From Filimonas sp. (GTDB taxonomy: Bacteria > Bacteroidota > Bacteroidia > Chitinophagales > Chitinophagaceae), in NCBI GenBank assembly GCA_017306865.1, contig JAFKHH010000019.1:1-64000 (forward strand): DNA of 64,000 bases. Reading direction: 5' to 3'. Below the pieces are notes generated by a model. It worked only from the letters and a program-made list of their open reading frames with translations, did no database searches and had not been told where the DNA came from. Shown in pieces: positions 34,422 through 42,346 of the stretch (positions are counted from its first letter, which is position 1; the number at the start of each line of letters is the position of its first letter). The translations under genes were made by a program, and so were the position numbers.

Positions 34422-34709
34422 TTATTTTATATAATGCTTTTCCAATATCGTTACCAAATCTGATTGTTTATAGATTAATTTGCCTCCTATTTGTATATAC
34501 GGCAAAATTTGGTCATCACGGTATTGTTGTAAAGTTCGTTTACTGATATGCAGCAGTTTGCAAATATCATCCCCTGACAAATAAATTTCTCCGTTCATTA
34601 CCGGGCGAAAGTTCTCCAGTATCATTTCCGTTTGGATACGGAGCTGCTCAAACTTTCTTTTATAGTTTGCTATTTCTTCGGCATCGGTATCAAAAAGTTC
34701 CATACTCAT
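34422..34709 (-). CDS. Excisionase-like helix-turn-helix protein (second of pair)
   Basis: 95 residues from the ATG at 34709 (34703 is also possible). The C-terminal winged-helix segment LSGDDICKLLHISKRTLQQYRDDQILPYIQIGGKLIYKQSDL (landmark: LLHISKRTLQQYRDD) is the MerR-like excisionase type. Such pairs in Bacteroidota elements act in excision or regulation of transfer. It overlaps the previous gene by 20 bp, so the pair is coupled. Confidence 0.85.
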   Translation of the reverse strand: MSMELFDTDAEEIANYKRKFEQLRIQTEMILENFRPVMNGEIYLSGDDICKLLHISKRTLQQYRDDQILPYIQIGGKLIYKQSDLVTILEKHYIK

Positions 34710-34995
34710 TTGTTTTGTGTGTGGTATCAGGAGCAAGCAAACGCTGTACATCCGAAAGTTTGTAATAATTTTTTCGGTTCAATTTTGAAAAAGACAAAAT
34801 CCCTTTGTCTTTGTATGATTGCAGGGTGCGTTTGGTTATGCCAAGCATGAGGCACACCTCCTGATTGTCCAGCCATCTTTCTTCGTTGAAAATGCCTACA
34901 TAGGCTTTGCTCGCATCTGTGGTACGCTGTAACAGTTCATCCAGCTCTGTGGTCAGTTCTTTAAGAACTGATTTCGGTATTGCTATCACTTCCAT
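34690..34995 (-). CDS. Excisionase-like helix-turn-helix protein (first of pair)
   Basis: 101 residues: an N-terminal helical part, then LDNQEVCLMLGITKRTLQSYKDKGILSFSKLNRKNYYKLSDVQRLL (landmark: MLGITKRTLQSYKDKG), a winged-helix domain of the same type as its downstream partner. The two share the KRTLQxY core, so they are paralogous. The phased TGCCA array ends 67 bp upstream, like the one ahead of mobC. Confidence 0.87.
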   Translation of the reverse strand: MEVIAIPKSVLKELTTELDELLQRTTDASKAYVGIFNEERWLDNQEVCLMLGITKRTLQSYKDKGILSFSKLNRKNYYKLSDVQRLLAPDTTHKTNEYGTF

Positions 34996-35062
34996 AATCT
35001 TTTCCTCACTTTTTCATGTTAGGAAAGGAAATTAGGAAAGGTTTTAAGGTGTCTTATAAATG

Positions 35063-35097
35063 TGGGCGTGTTTGACGTTGAGTGGTAAGGTTTGGCA
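35063..35097 (-). promoter_or_regulatory. 10-bp-phased TGCCA direct repeats, site E (upstream of excisionase-like genes)
   Basis: Plus-strand units TGGGC (35063), TGACG (35073), TGGTA (35083) and TGGCA (35093) are exactly 10 bp apart. On the minus strand, the direction of the HTH genes, they read as TGCCA-type units ending 67 bp before the start. The last units are degenerate but keep the spacing. Confidence 0.5.
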
Positions 35098-35154
35098 CAA
35101 AAAAATGGTACAAGCCTGTAAAGACCTATACCATTGAATAAAGTAAGTTGTTGA

Positions 35155-35427
35155 TTATCGTGGCTTCTGTACCTCCGTGTTTTTGGTTGCTATTTCCTTC
35201 TTCTCTCTTGAATATACCCATAGCGACAATAGCCCGAAAATAATCAAAGCATAAGCTATCCATTTGCCCACACGTTCGATGAACTTTATAGCTAATGATT
35301 TTTCATAGCTTGAAAATCCTTCGGCTCCGGTAGGGCTTCGCCTGTAAAATTTCCTGCGGTTAATCCAATAACGTAACGCCAAGCCTGCTACCAAAAATAT
35401 TATTCCTATGACTAATGATGATACCAT
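35155..35427 (-). CDS. Hypothetical two-helix membrane protein
   Basis: 90 residues from the ATG at 35427, which starts the first helix directly (MVSSLVIGIIFLVAGLAL); the open frame upstream adds an unlikely extension. A second helix (WIAYALIIFGLLSLWVY) follows a basic loop. No family recognised. It is an element accessory gene of unknown function. Confidence 0.6.
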   Translation of the reverse strand: MVSSLVIGIIFLVAGLALRYWINRRKFYRRSPTGAEGFSSYEKSLAIKFIERVGKWIAYALIIFGLLSLWVYSREKKEIATKNTEVQKPR

Positions 35428-35514
35428 AATTCTACCATTTAATTTAACAAAAACTATCCAATCCGTTATAAACAAAAATACAAAATATAAATGTGGGTGA
35501 CTGCAAGGAACGAC

Positions 35515-35706
35515 CTAAGTGTTACAAGACTGTTTTACTTTTAATGCTAACAGTTTCTCATGCATATCAGCCCAATATGCCTGCCGCTCCTTGTCACTTT
35601 CTACTGGAGGGTTGTGTTGATACGTTTTATACCAACTTGCCTGCTGAATAGCTTTTTTAAGATTGGTAACTTCAATGCATTGTCCGTTTTTATCTCTTAC
35701 TTTCAT
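35515..35706 (-). CDS. Small hypothetical protein
   Basis: 63 residues, soluble: MKVRDKNGQCIEVTNLKKAI then a helix-rich part with WYKTYQHNP. Small proteins of this look are common in accessory zones of Bacteroidota elements. It is the last of three minus-strand genes (DUF932, the 136-residue protein, and this one) that are separated by related hairpins. Function unknown. Confidence 0.6.
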   Translation of the reverse strand: MKVRDKNGQCIEVTNLKKAIQQASWYKTYQHNPPVESDKERQAYWADMHEKLLALKVKQSCNT

Positions 35707-35724
35707 CGTTGTTCAGTTTAAAAA

Positions 35725-35748
35725 GCAACCGCCATTGCAGACGGTCGC
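35725..35748 (-). other. Intergenic RNA hairpin, copy 1
   Basis: GCAACCG (35725-35731) pairs with CGGTCGC (35742-35748) with one wobble or mismatch. It lies 19 bp upstream of the 63-residue gene and resembles the hairpin at 36187-36210 in arms and following bases. Confidence 0.5.
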
Positions 35749-35757
35749 CCGTAGTTT

Positions 35758-36168
35758 TTAATTATCGTTTGGGATTATTTTTAATAGCTTCTCACTTCCA
35801 AAAAGCAAGTGTATCGCCTGTGTTAAATCAGGGTTGCAATCTTCGCTGTCTGCATACTCAATAAGACAGTGTACAGTAAACAATGAGTTGTGTCCGTCAA
35901 AGAAATGGTCTGCAAACCAATTTGGGCGTTTCCATAGTTGGCGGTCGTTTTTCTCAATTGTCTTGTGTGCATTTTCTACAAGTCTGTACCAAAATTCTGC
36001 GGTGAAAAACCCTTTTTGATGCCAGCCCTCACGAAAGGCAGTTTCATTTTGCAGAAAGTAACCGCATTGCTTTTCTATTGCGTTTTGAATGCCCTGTAAC
36101 GCTTCGGGAAACAGTTTGCTTAGTAACGTTCCTTTATCCAGATTGTCCATTTTGTTTAATGCTTTCAT
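35758..36168 (-). CDS. Hypothetical element protein
   Basis: 136 residues from the ATG at 36168 (MKALNKMDNLDKGTLL); the frame is open to 36276, but that would overlap the DUF932 gene. Trp- and His-rich (REGWHQKGFFTAEFWYRLVENAHKTI, landmark region 45-70), soluble. No family recognised. It lies between two related hairpins and downstream of DUF932. Confidence 0.6.
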   Translation of the reverse strand: MKALNKMDNLDKGTLLSKLFPEALQGIQNAIEKQCGYFLQNETAFREGWHQKGFFTAEFWYRLVENAHKTIEKNDRQLWKRPNWFADHFFDGHNSLFTVHCLIEYADSEDCNPDLTQAIHLLFGSEKLLKIIPNDN

Positions 36169-36186
36169 ATATGTATATTTTTTAAA

Positions 36187-36210
36187 GCGACCGCCTGCAA
36201 AGGCGGTCGC
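36187..36210 (-). other. Intergenic RNA hairpin, copy 2 (GNRA-like loop on plus strand)
   Basis: GCGACCGCCT (36187-36196) and AGGCGGTCGC (36201-36210) form a perfect 10-bp stem around GCAA. On the minus strand the stem is followed by TTTAAAAAAT. It lies between the DUF932 gene and its downstream neighbour and could be a processing or attenuation hairpin. Confidence 0.6.
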
Positions 36211-36220
36211 CTGTGATTGA

Positions 36221-37294
36221 TTAATTAAAACTGAAAATATCTGCCCCGTTTTGTGCAAAGGCTGTGCATAAGTCAAAAGCCTTTTGTGTTTTTAGTTGTG
36301 CTGTTCCACCCATTACAATGCTTTCCAGCTTCGCTTCCCCACTCTTGTAATTGCGTACATTTTGGTAGTAACCTGTAACGGCGTTATATGCTCCGAACAA
36401 TGTACCTTTGGTTGTGTCCATTTGTTGTGTGTCGCTAATCATGGCGTACGCAAAAGCATCTTCAACAGTGTTTTTAAACACAGTGGAAATTTCATCGTAG
36501 TTACCTTTTTCTAAGTGAGTTAAGGTTTCTTTGTTAGGGCATAATGCCAACTCGATTAGCTTTCTTATTTCTCTGTCCGTTACCCTTACTTTAGCCCATG
36601 TGTTGAAAATATCTTGCAACTGGTTGCTTAGAGTGTTAGCCAGCCCCATAACCTTGTGAGCATTTTCTAACCGCTGTTTAGCTCCTGCGGTGTGTTTAAT
36701 GCGTACAACGTTACTCATGTTGCGAAGTGAAGCATTTAAGGTATTTTGGCAAACGATGCGGATAGGGGTAAATGCTGCGGTAATACTTCCGCTACCGTCA
36801 TGGCTTGTTGTTAAGAAGATGTATTTTTCTGTAACATCATCACCGTTTCCTACACGGATGTAGTCAGGCAACTTTGCAGTGATAAATATGCGTTCTCCAT
36901 TACCTAATGCTCCGGCTGTTTCATACAATATGCCATCGCCTCCACCTATAATTGCGTCAAAGAAAGCAAAGGCTTCACGGTTCTGTACGATATGGTAATC
37001 CTTGCCCACTACACCCAATACGGCATTGTTGTCGCTTCGGATATTGGCAAAGTAGTTCGGTACGTGGAGTTGATTGTCTGTTATTTCGATACCCTGTGCA
37101 GTTTCTATGATGTTTGAGCCGGTGGTGTACAGTGGACTTTTTACTACTTCATAATCCAGCCCTGCGTGTTTTATTGCTTCCTCGCTTGTGGGGTAGTCTT
37201 GTACGATTTGTCCTAATCCATGCCATGCTTTTTCTTTTACGCTAAAGAATGAATAACGTCCTGTTCTGTTGTTGAAATTTAGATTGTGTGCCAT
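36221..37294 (-). CDS. DUF932-family phage/plasmid-like protein
   Basis: 357 residues. The start (SFFSVKEKAWHGLGQIV) and the central block (FFDAIIGGGDGILYETAGALGNGERIFITAKLPDYI, landmark: AGALGNGERIF) are signatures of the DUF932/TIGR03299 phage- and plasmid-associated family. Function not established. It is the first of three minus-strand genes probably sharing one transcript with processing hairpins between them. About 600 bp without a clear gene lie upstream. Confidence 0.9.
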   Translation of the reverse strand: MAHNLNFNNRTGRYSFFSVKEKAWHGLGQIVQDYPTSEEAIKHAGLDYEVVKSPLYTTGSNIIETAQGIEITDNQLHVPNYFANIRSDNNAVLGVVGKDYHIVQNREAFAFFDAIIGGGDGILYETAGALGNGERIFITAKLPDYIRVGNGDDVTEKYIFLTTSHDGSGSITAAFTPIRIVCQNTLNASLRNMSNVVRIKHTAGAKQRLENAHKVMGLANTLSNQLQDIFNTWAKVRVTDREIRKLIELALCPNKETLTHLEKGNYDEISTVFKNTVEDAFAYAMISDTQQMDTTKGTLFGAYNAVTGYYQNVRNYKSGEAKLESIVMGGTAQLKTQKAFDLCTAFAQNGADIFSFN

Positions 37295-37895
37295 GATTTT
37301 TATTTTTTAATGATTGTTTTGAATTGATTTTTTTTGATTTATTCGGTAATGAGAGGAGGTGCTGTTTCGTTTCCCTATTACCATTTCCAATGCTGTTAAT
37401 CTTCATACCTGACATTTTTTTTATTCGTCTAAAGAGCCGGAGTATGCTATGTTTCGTTTCACGAGCAGAAAAAGGTTAGTGTTTAGCCGACACAAGGTTT
37501 TGGAAAATAAATACTACCCAAAGGGTGGAGATTTTTTTCCAAACTTGCATGACCTTTTGGCGGCGTTAAGAACACGGAAATACCTTTGCTCTTGAAACGG
37601 AACAAAACGGCATACTGGCTCTTTGAATAAAAAACCGTGGAAGCAATGAAGATGGCATTGGCAATGGTTCCAGGTGGATGAAAATTCTACTTCCAATTCA
37701 CAGAATATTCAAACACTGTTTTTCAATGCGTGGTTGTGAAAGCCACATAAAGGGTATTGAAAAATAATTGTGTGGGCTTATGCAGGGTTATTTTTCAATA
37801 GGCTTTATCCGAACACCCAACAAAGTTCTTTTAAGTGAAAAGATATGTGTGGAGGGCATTAAATGTGCTTTGGGGTCAGATATGGAAACAAAAAA
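37295..37895. other. Gene-poor stretch upstream of the DUF932 gene
   Basis: No convincing gene in about 600 bp. It should contain the promoter of the DUF932 gene (minus strand). TATTGAAAAATAA at about 37757-37769 is followed about 30 bp later by TTATTTTTCAATA (37790-37802), a near-perfect inverted repeat of 13 bp. I see nothing else specific. Confidence 0.4.
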
Positions 37896-37917
37896 AGCAG
37901 GACGGTAAAATCCTGCT
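37896..37917 (-). terminator. Terminator of the integrase gene
   Basis: On the minus strand, AGCAGGA and TCCTGCT (plus 37911-37917 and 37896-37902) form a 7-bp stem with an 8-nt loop, followed by a run of about ten T (plus-strand A tract from 37887). It lies 25 bp after the integrase stop codon. Confidence 0.75.
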
Positions 37918-37941
37918 CTTTCATTACGTTACAAACTCTTG

Positions 37942-39270
37942 CTATATGGCAATTTCCAATTCCTCTTTATCCATAACAATTACAGCATTAGAAATAATTT
38001 CCTCCTGCGAAACAGGCTCCGTTTGCATGGCACTAAATGAAACCTCCATTGCCTTTAGGTTTCTTGCAACAATGTCCATATCCATACCTACTTTTTCGTT
38101 AAGTATCTTGGCATAGATTTGAGTAGTGGTAATGTTTGTATGCCCCATCATCTTTTGTACGCTTTCAAGTGATGCACCTGCTGTCAGTATCATAGTGGCA
38201 AACGTGTGTCGGGCTGTATGGAAAGTAACTTTTTGTTCTGTTACAACTCCTGCGGCTTCCGTGATTTTAAGTACATGAGCATTGCAGGTAGCGTTTGACG
38301 GAATAGGGAACACAAACTCGTCCTTAGTTGTACCCAAATACTTTTCAATGATTTTCTTGGGTATTTCCAATAACCTCACATTGGAAGAAACATCGGTTTT
38401 CTTTCTGCGGCTGATAATCCATTGGTGTCCGTCAAAGAAATTCTGAATATTGCTCCGTTTCAGTTTTTTGATGTCTGCATAAGAAAGCCCGGTAAAGCAA
38501 CTGAAAATAAACAGGTCACGTACAAGTTCATACTTTGGTTTGGGAAGACTGCAAAGCATAATCTTTTCTACATCCTCTTTCAGTAAGAACCCCCTGTCGG
38601 TTTCTTTCATGGTAATTTCGTAATCCTCGAAAGGGTTATTGCGTATCATACCCTTTTTCATTGCCAGCTCTACCATTCGCAATACAGGCATCGTATAAAC
38701 CCAAACTGTATTGTGGGTGCATTCCTTGTCTATACGCAGGTAAAAATCAAACTCACGGATAAAGTCAGAGGTAAGCTCTTTGAAAGCCATGTCTGTTCTT
38801 AAATAGCGTAGCTGGATAAATTCGGAAAGATGGTTGTACACGACTTTATATTTGTCGTAGGTGCTTTGGGAACGTTCCTTTTTAGCAACCATCTTGGCAA
38901 AATCATCGTTGTGGGCTTGGAATACTTTTAGAATAGCTTCTTCCATAACGCCCACGCCTAAAAATGCCAGCTTCAATTTCTGTGCAGAAGCAAAGCCATC
39001 GTATTTGAGCAATTCCTCGTAATGCTTGTCAATTCGCAGGCGTACATCATCTAATTTCTTATTGGTGCTTTGTGCTTGGGTACTTTTCCCCAATACACGC
39101 CCATGTTTCAAATCCCAATTATCAGGGTGGATTTCCAGCTTGGTGCTGAAAGATGCGGGCTTTCCATCAATTGTGATGCGCCCCATAATAGCAACTGCTC
39201 CGTTCTTCTTAGGCTCGTTTTTCTTTAGGTAGAAAAGTAGCTTAAACGTTGACCTTTTCGACTGTTCCAT
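37942..39270 (-). CDS. Tyrosine site-specific recombinase (element integrase)
   Basis: 442 residues with an N-terminal arm-binding domain, a SAM-like core-binding domain (about 120-215) and a catalytic domain. His351, Arg354 and His377 with Tyr386 (HTARHTFAT, MMGHTN, IYAKI) are in place. The usual first Arg (TGLR) reads TGLS, with Ser263, a substitution known from the CTnDOT integrase. It catalyses integration and excision. It is the outermost element gene at the right-hand end. Confidence 0.95.
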   Translation of the reverse strand: MEQSKRSTFKLLFYLKKNEPKKNGAVAIMGRITIDGKPASFSTKLEIHPDNWDLKHGRVLGKSTQAQSTNKKLDDVRLRIDKHYEELLKYDGFASAQKLKLAFLGVGVMEEAILKVFQAHNDDFAKMVAKKERSQSTYDKYKVVYNHLSEFIQLRYLRTDMAFKELTSDFIREFDFYLRIDKECTHNTVWVYTMPVLRMVELAMKKGMIRNNPFEDYEITMKETDRGFLLKEDVEKIMLCSLPKPKYELVRDLFIFSCFTGLSYADIKKLKRSNIQNFFDGHQWIISRRKKTDVSSNVRLLEIPKKIIEKYLGTTKDEFVFPIPSNATCNAHVLKITEAAGVVTEQKVTFHTARHTFATMILTAGASLESVQKMMGHTNITTTQIYAKILNEKVGMDMDIVARNLKAMEVSFSAMQTEPVSQEEIISNAVIVMDKEELEIAI

Positions 39271-39368
39271 AACTCAATTGTTTAATGTTTAAAATTAAAT
39301 TTCAATGAGTTACAAGGGAAGATGAAAAGAAGTGCAAAAGACTGAAATATAATCTGTTATATCAGTCG

Positions 39369-39408
39369 GGGTTGGGCGGTAACCAGTAACGATTTAGTAA
39401 CCTAACCC
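39369..39408. other. Repeat cluster upstream of the integrase (possible attachment or control region)
   Basis: GGGTTGGG (39369-39376) and CCTAACCC (39401-39408) are near-perfect inverted arms, and GTAAC occurs three times between or beside them. It lies about 100 bp upstream of the integrase start, at the likely element edge. Arm-type recombinase sites are possible; no core or target duplication could be identified. Confidence 0.35.
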
Positions 39409-39544
39409 TGTCTTTTTAAGCCCAAAAACTAAAGTACAGAGACTTCCAACTTTAGCCCCGAGTTTCATAAACTACTGTGTTTGAACGGACTTCGCCGTTT
39501 TGCTTATTTTTGCTTTTATCTAATCTTTTTTTTAAAAAAAATTA

Positions 39545-39558
39545 TGCAATCGATTGCA
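39545..39558. promoter_or_regulatory. LacI-type operator 1 of the xylan locus
   Basis: TGCAATCGATTGCA is a perfect 14-bp palindrome with the central CG typical of LacI/GalR-family operators. It is about 305 bp upstream of the GH3 start codon, and 282 bp from operator 2, a distance compatible with DNA looping. Confidence 0.65.
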
Positions 39559-39826
39559 CTTTTCAAAAGTTCCCTTATTTTTAATCTGCTAAACGATTTG
39601 ATTGCTGTACCAAACGATTGCTGATAATGCTTGTAAACACAGGATTGCTATGCTGTACCAAAGCTGCCTATACGGCGGCTGTATTGACTTTCAGAGATAA
39701 TTCCATTTATTTTTCTACAGTTATAGACTACGCCTGTTTGATTGATTCAGAACCGGGATTTATTATTTAGCAGACTTTTTATTGGCCAGGGCAAAGCAGC
39801 CATTCGCAATTTTTTGTGTCAATTAA

Positions 39827-39840
39827 TGAAATCGATTGCA
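39827..39840. promoter_or_regulatory. LacI-type operator 2 of the xylan locus
   Basis: TGAAATCGATTGCA differs from operator 1 at one base and lies 22 bp before the GH3 start codon, where a bound repressor would block transcription or initiation. Confidence 0.65.
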
Positions 39841-39862
39841 GAAAATAAAGTCAAGACTCCGT

Positions 39863-42040
39863 ATGAAGAAAATTGTATGCCTGTTCGGTATCCTTTCTAT
39901 GGGTACGCTGTGCATGGCACAGACCAAAGCCACGTACTTAGACCCGGCACAGCCTTTAGAGAAAAGGGTGAACAACCTTATTTCACAACTGACATTGGAA
40001 GAGAAAGTTCAGCAACTTATTTACAACAGCCCGGCAATAGACAGGCTAAAAATACCTGCCTATAACTGGTGGAATGAGGCATTGCATGGCGTAGGCCGCT
40101 CAGGCGCTGCAACCGTTTTTCCACAAGCAATAGGCATGAGCGCAACGTTTGATGACGACCTGTTGTACCGTGTTTCAACAGCGATCAGCGATGAAGCACG
40201 CGCTATGTACAACGCTTCTATTGCAAAGGGTTATCACCAGCAATATGCGGGGCTTACATTCTGGACACCTAACATCAACATTTTTCGCGATCCACGCTGG
40301 GGACGCGGCCAGGAAACATACGGTGAAGATCCATACCTGACATCGCGCATGGGCGTTGCATTTGTAAAAGGATTGCAAGGCAACGATCCCAGATACCTCA
40401 AAGTGGCCGCATGTGCCAAACACTTTGCTGTACACAGTGGCCCTGAAAAATTGCGTCACGAGTTTAACGCAGTTGCCTCTATAAAAGACCTGCGCGAAAC
40501 ATACCTGCCGGCATTTAAGGCACTTGTAGATGCCAAAGTAGAAGCGGTCATGTGTGCTTACAACAGAACAAATACAGAACCTTGCTGCGCCAATACATTT
40601 TTATTACAGGATGTGCTGCGCGATGAATGGAAGTTTAAAGGCCACGTTGTCTCTGACTGCTGGGCCATTACAGACTTCTACGAAGGACATAAAGTTGTAG
40701 CCAACAGTGCGCAAGCGTCTGCACTTGCTGTTAAGCGTGGTGTAAACCTGAACTGTGGCAATGAATTTCCTGCGCTGGTAGACGCGGTAAAACAAAACCT
40801 GATCACAGAAAAAGAGATAGATAGTTCATTAGCCATCCTGCTGCGTACACGTTTTAAGCTGGGTATGTTCGACCCGAAAGGTTCAACACCGTATGACAAA
40901 CTTTCACCAGATGTGATCAATAGTGCAGATCATAGAAAACTTGCGCGTGAAGTAGCACAGAAATCTATTGTACTGCTAAAGAATAATGGCGTATTGCCAT
41001 TGCGCAACGACCTTTCCTTATACTATGTAACAGGCCCCAACGCAGCAAGCGTAGATGCGCTGATGGGAAATTATTACGGTGTGAACCCGCAAATGGTTAC
41101 TATACTGGAAGGATTGACCGGTGCCATAAAACCAGGCAGCCAGTTACAATACAAACCAGGCTGTTTACTTGACCGCGACAATGTAAACCCCATAGACTGG
41201 ACCACAAGTGATGCCAAGAAAGCTGATGCAACAATCGTAGTATTAGGCATTACTGGTTTATTGGAAGGAGAAGAAGGTGAATCTATTGCGTCACCTAATG
41301 CTGGTGACAGGCTGGATTACAACATCCCTCAAAACCAAATCAGGTTCCTGCAAACATTACGCAAGGACAATAAGAAACCGATCATCGCTGTGGTTACAGG
41401 TGGTAGCCCGATGAACCTTGCAGACATTCATGAGCTGGCAGATGCAGTACTACTGGCATGGTATCCGGGAGAAGAGGGCGGCAATGCAGTAGCAGATGTA
41501 GTGTTTGGTAAAGTATCCCCATCAGGTAAGCTACCAGTAACCTTCCCTAAGTCGTTAGATCAATTACCTGCGTATGAAAACTATTCTATGCAGGGCAGAA
41601 CATATCGCTTTATGAAAGCCGAACCTATGTATCCGTTTGGCTTTGGCTTAAGCTACGGCAGGTTTGAATACGGGCCTGCAAAAACTGCAACAACAACTAT
41701 TTCTAAAAAACAATCATTTACGGTTACCACTACACTTACTAACAAAGGCAAAGCAGAAAGCGAAGAAGTAGTGCAATTGTATATAACGGATGTAGACACG
41801 AAGGAAAACGCACCTATCTATGCGTTGAAGGGATTTAAGCGTGCAAAACTTGCTGCCGGTGCATCTAAAGAAGTTTCGTTTACGGTAACACCAGAAATGT
41901 TGTCTGTGGTAAATGAAAAAGGAGAAAGCGTTATAGACAATGGCCATTATAAATTATACATAGGTAGTGCTTCACCATCTGCAAGAAACATTGAGTTGGG
42001 CGGAAGCAAACCTGCAGAGCTGGTGGTGACGGTGAAATAG
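39863..42040 (+). CDS. GH3 beta-xylosidase-like glycoside hydrolase
   Basis: 725 residues with a signal peptide (IVCLFGILSMGTLCMAQ) starting at the ATG 39863; the frame is open to 39836 but that start is less likely. The N-terminal GH3 barrel includes VVSDCWAITDFY, where the Asp is the expected nucleophile, and the C-terminal sandwich carries LLEGEEGESIASPNAGDRLDYNIP (landmark: GEEGESI). A fibronectin-like domain ends the protein. The family includes beta-glucosidases and beta-xylosidases; the xylan setting favours xylosidase. Operator 2 is 22 bp upstream. Confidence 0.92.
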   Translation: MKKIVCLFGILSMGTLCMAQTKATYLDPAQPLEKRVNNLISQLTLEEKVQQLIYNSPAIDRLKIPAYNWWNEALHGVGRSGAATVFPQAIGMSATFDDDLLYRVSTAISDEARAMYNASIAKGYHQQYAGLTFWTPNINIFRDPRWGRGQETYGEDPYLTSRMGVAFVKGLQGNDPRYLKVAACAKHFAVHSGPEKLRHEFNAVASIKDLRETYLPAFKALVDAKVEAVMCAYNRTNTEPCCANTFLLQDVLRDEWKFKGHVVSDCWAITDFYEGHKVVANSAQASALAVKRGVNLNCGNEFPALVDAVKQNLITEKEIDSSLAILLRTRFKLGMFDPKGSTPYDKLSPDVINSADHRKLAREVAQKSIVLLKNNGVLPLRNDLSLYYVTGPNAASVDALMGNYYGVNPQMVTILEGLTGAIKPGSQLQYKPGCLLDRDNVNPIDWTTSDAKKADATIVVLGITGLLEGEEGESIASPNAGDRLDYNIPQNQIRFLQTLRKDNKKPIIAVVTGGSPMNLADIHELADAVLLAWYPGEEGGNAVADVVFGKVSPSGKLPVTFPKSLDQLPAYENYSMQGRTYRFMKAEPMYPFGFGLSYGRFEYGPAKTATTTISKKQSFTVTTTLTNKGKAESEEVVQLYITDVDTKENAPIYALKGFKRAKLAAGASKEVSFTVTPEMLSVVNEKGESVIDNGHYKLYIGSASPSARNIELGGSKPAELVVTVK

Positions 42041-42346
42041 TAATTGTCAGAGGGCTAAATTGTTTAATTGTTTTTTGATGCAAGATGATGGCTTTCTTTT
42101 AACCACAAAGATTCACAAGGCAAGCACAAGGCTCACAAGGGTTTTCCTTGTGCCCTTTGTGAGAACTTAGTGGCCTTTGTGGTTCATACAAACCGGATGC
42201 TGAATAGTGACAAAAAGTACAAGTGTGCGACGCAACAGAAGTTCAATCGTTATTCTTCTGCCCGGTTCAAAAAGATTCATACTGCATCACTCTATATTCT
42301 TTGTTCATTATTCATAAACTTTTTTAATAAATAAAATAATACTGCT
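42041..42346. other. Intergenic region with CACAAGG-type repeats between GH3 and susC
   Basis: No gene in about 300 bp. Short related words (CACAAGG, CCTTGTG, CTTTGTG, CCTTTGTGGTT) recur and can pair, for example CACAAGG near 42126 with CCTTGTG near 42146. This belongs to the dispersed intergenic repeat family seen again at 49.2, 51.1, 55.8 and 63.4 kb. It may hold the susC promoter. Confidence 0.5.

Larger units (their letters stand above)
1..39420. mobile_element. Integrative conjugative element of CTnDOT/TraA-Q type (left end outside window)
   Basis: One stretch holds a complete Bacteroidota mobilisation module (mobA, mobB, mobC), a near-complete traA-traQ transfer region, two excisionase-like HTH genes and a tyrosine recombinase at the right-hand end. 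The carbohydrate-use locus that follows the integrase looks chromosomal. The right boundary is placed just past the integrase promoter region from gene content only; I could not identify the att core. The left end is not reached, so the efflux genes at 1-5640 are assumed to be cargo. Gene blocks foreign to the transfer core (12.1-16.4 kb and 26.4-34.4 kb) look like accessory insertions. Confidence 0.85.

Noticed and set aside
37835-38116. Plus-strand open frame opposite the integrase end
   Set aside because: It is the complement of the integrase C-terminus and its terminator and has no domain of its own.
39271-39540. tRNA or attachment core at the right end of the element
   Set aside because: I looked for a tRNA gene end or direct repeat here and could not recognise one; the repeats seen are GTAAC words only.
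39836-39862. Longer start for the GH3 gene
   Set aside because: Start 39863 gives a clean signal peptide; the longer form begins inside the LacI-type operator.
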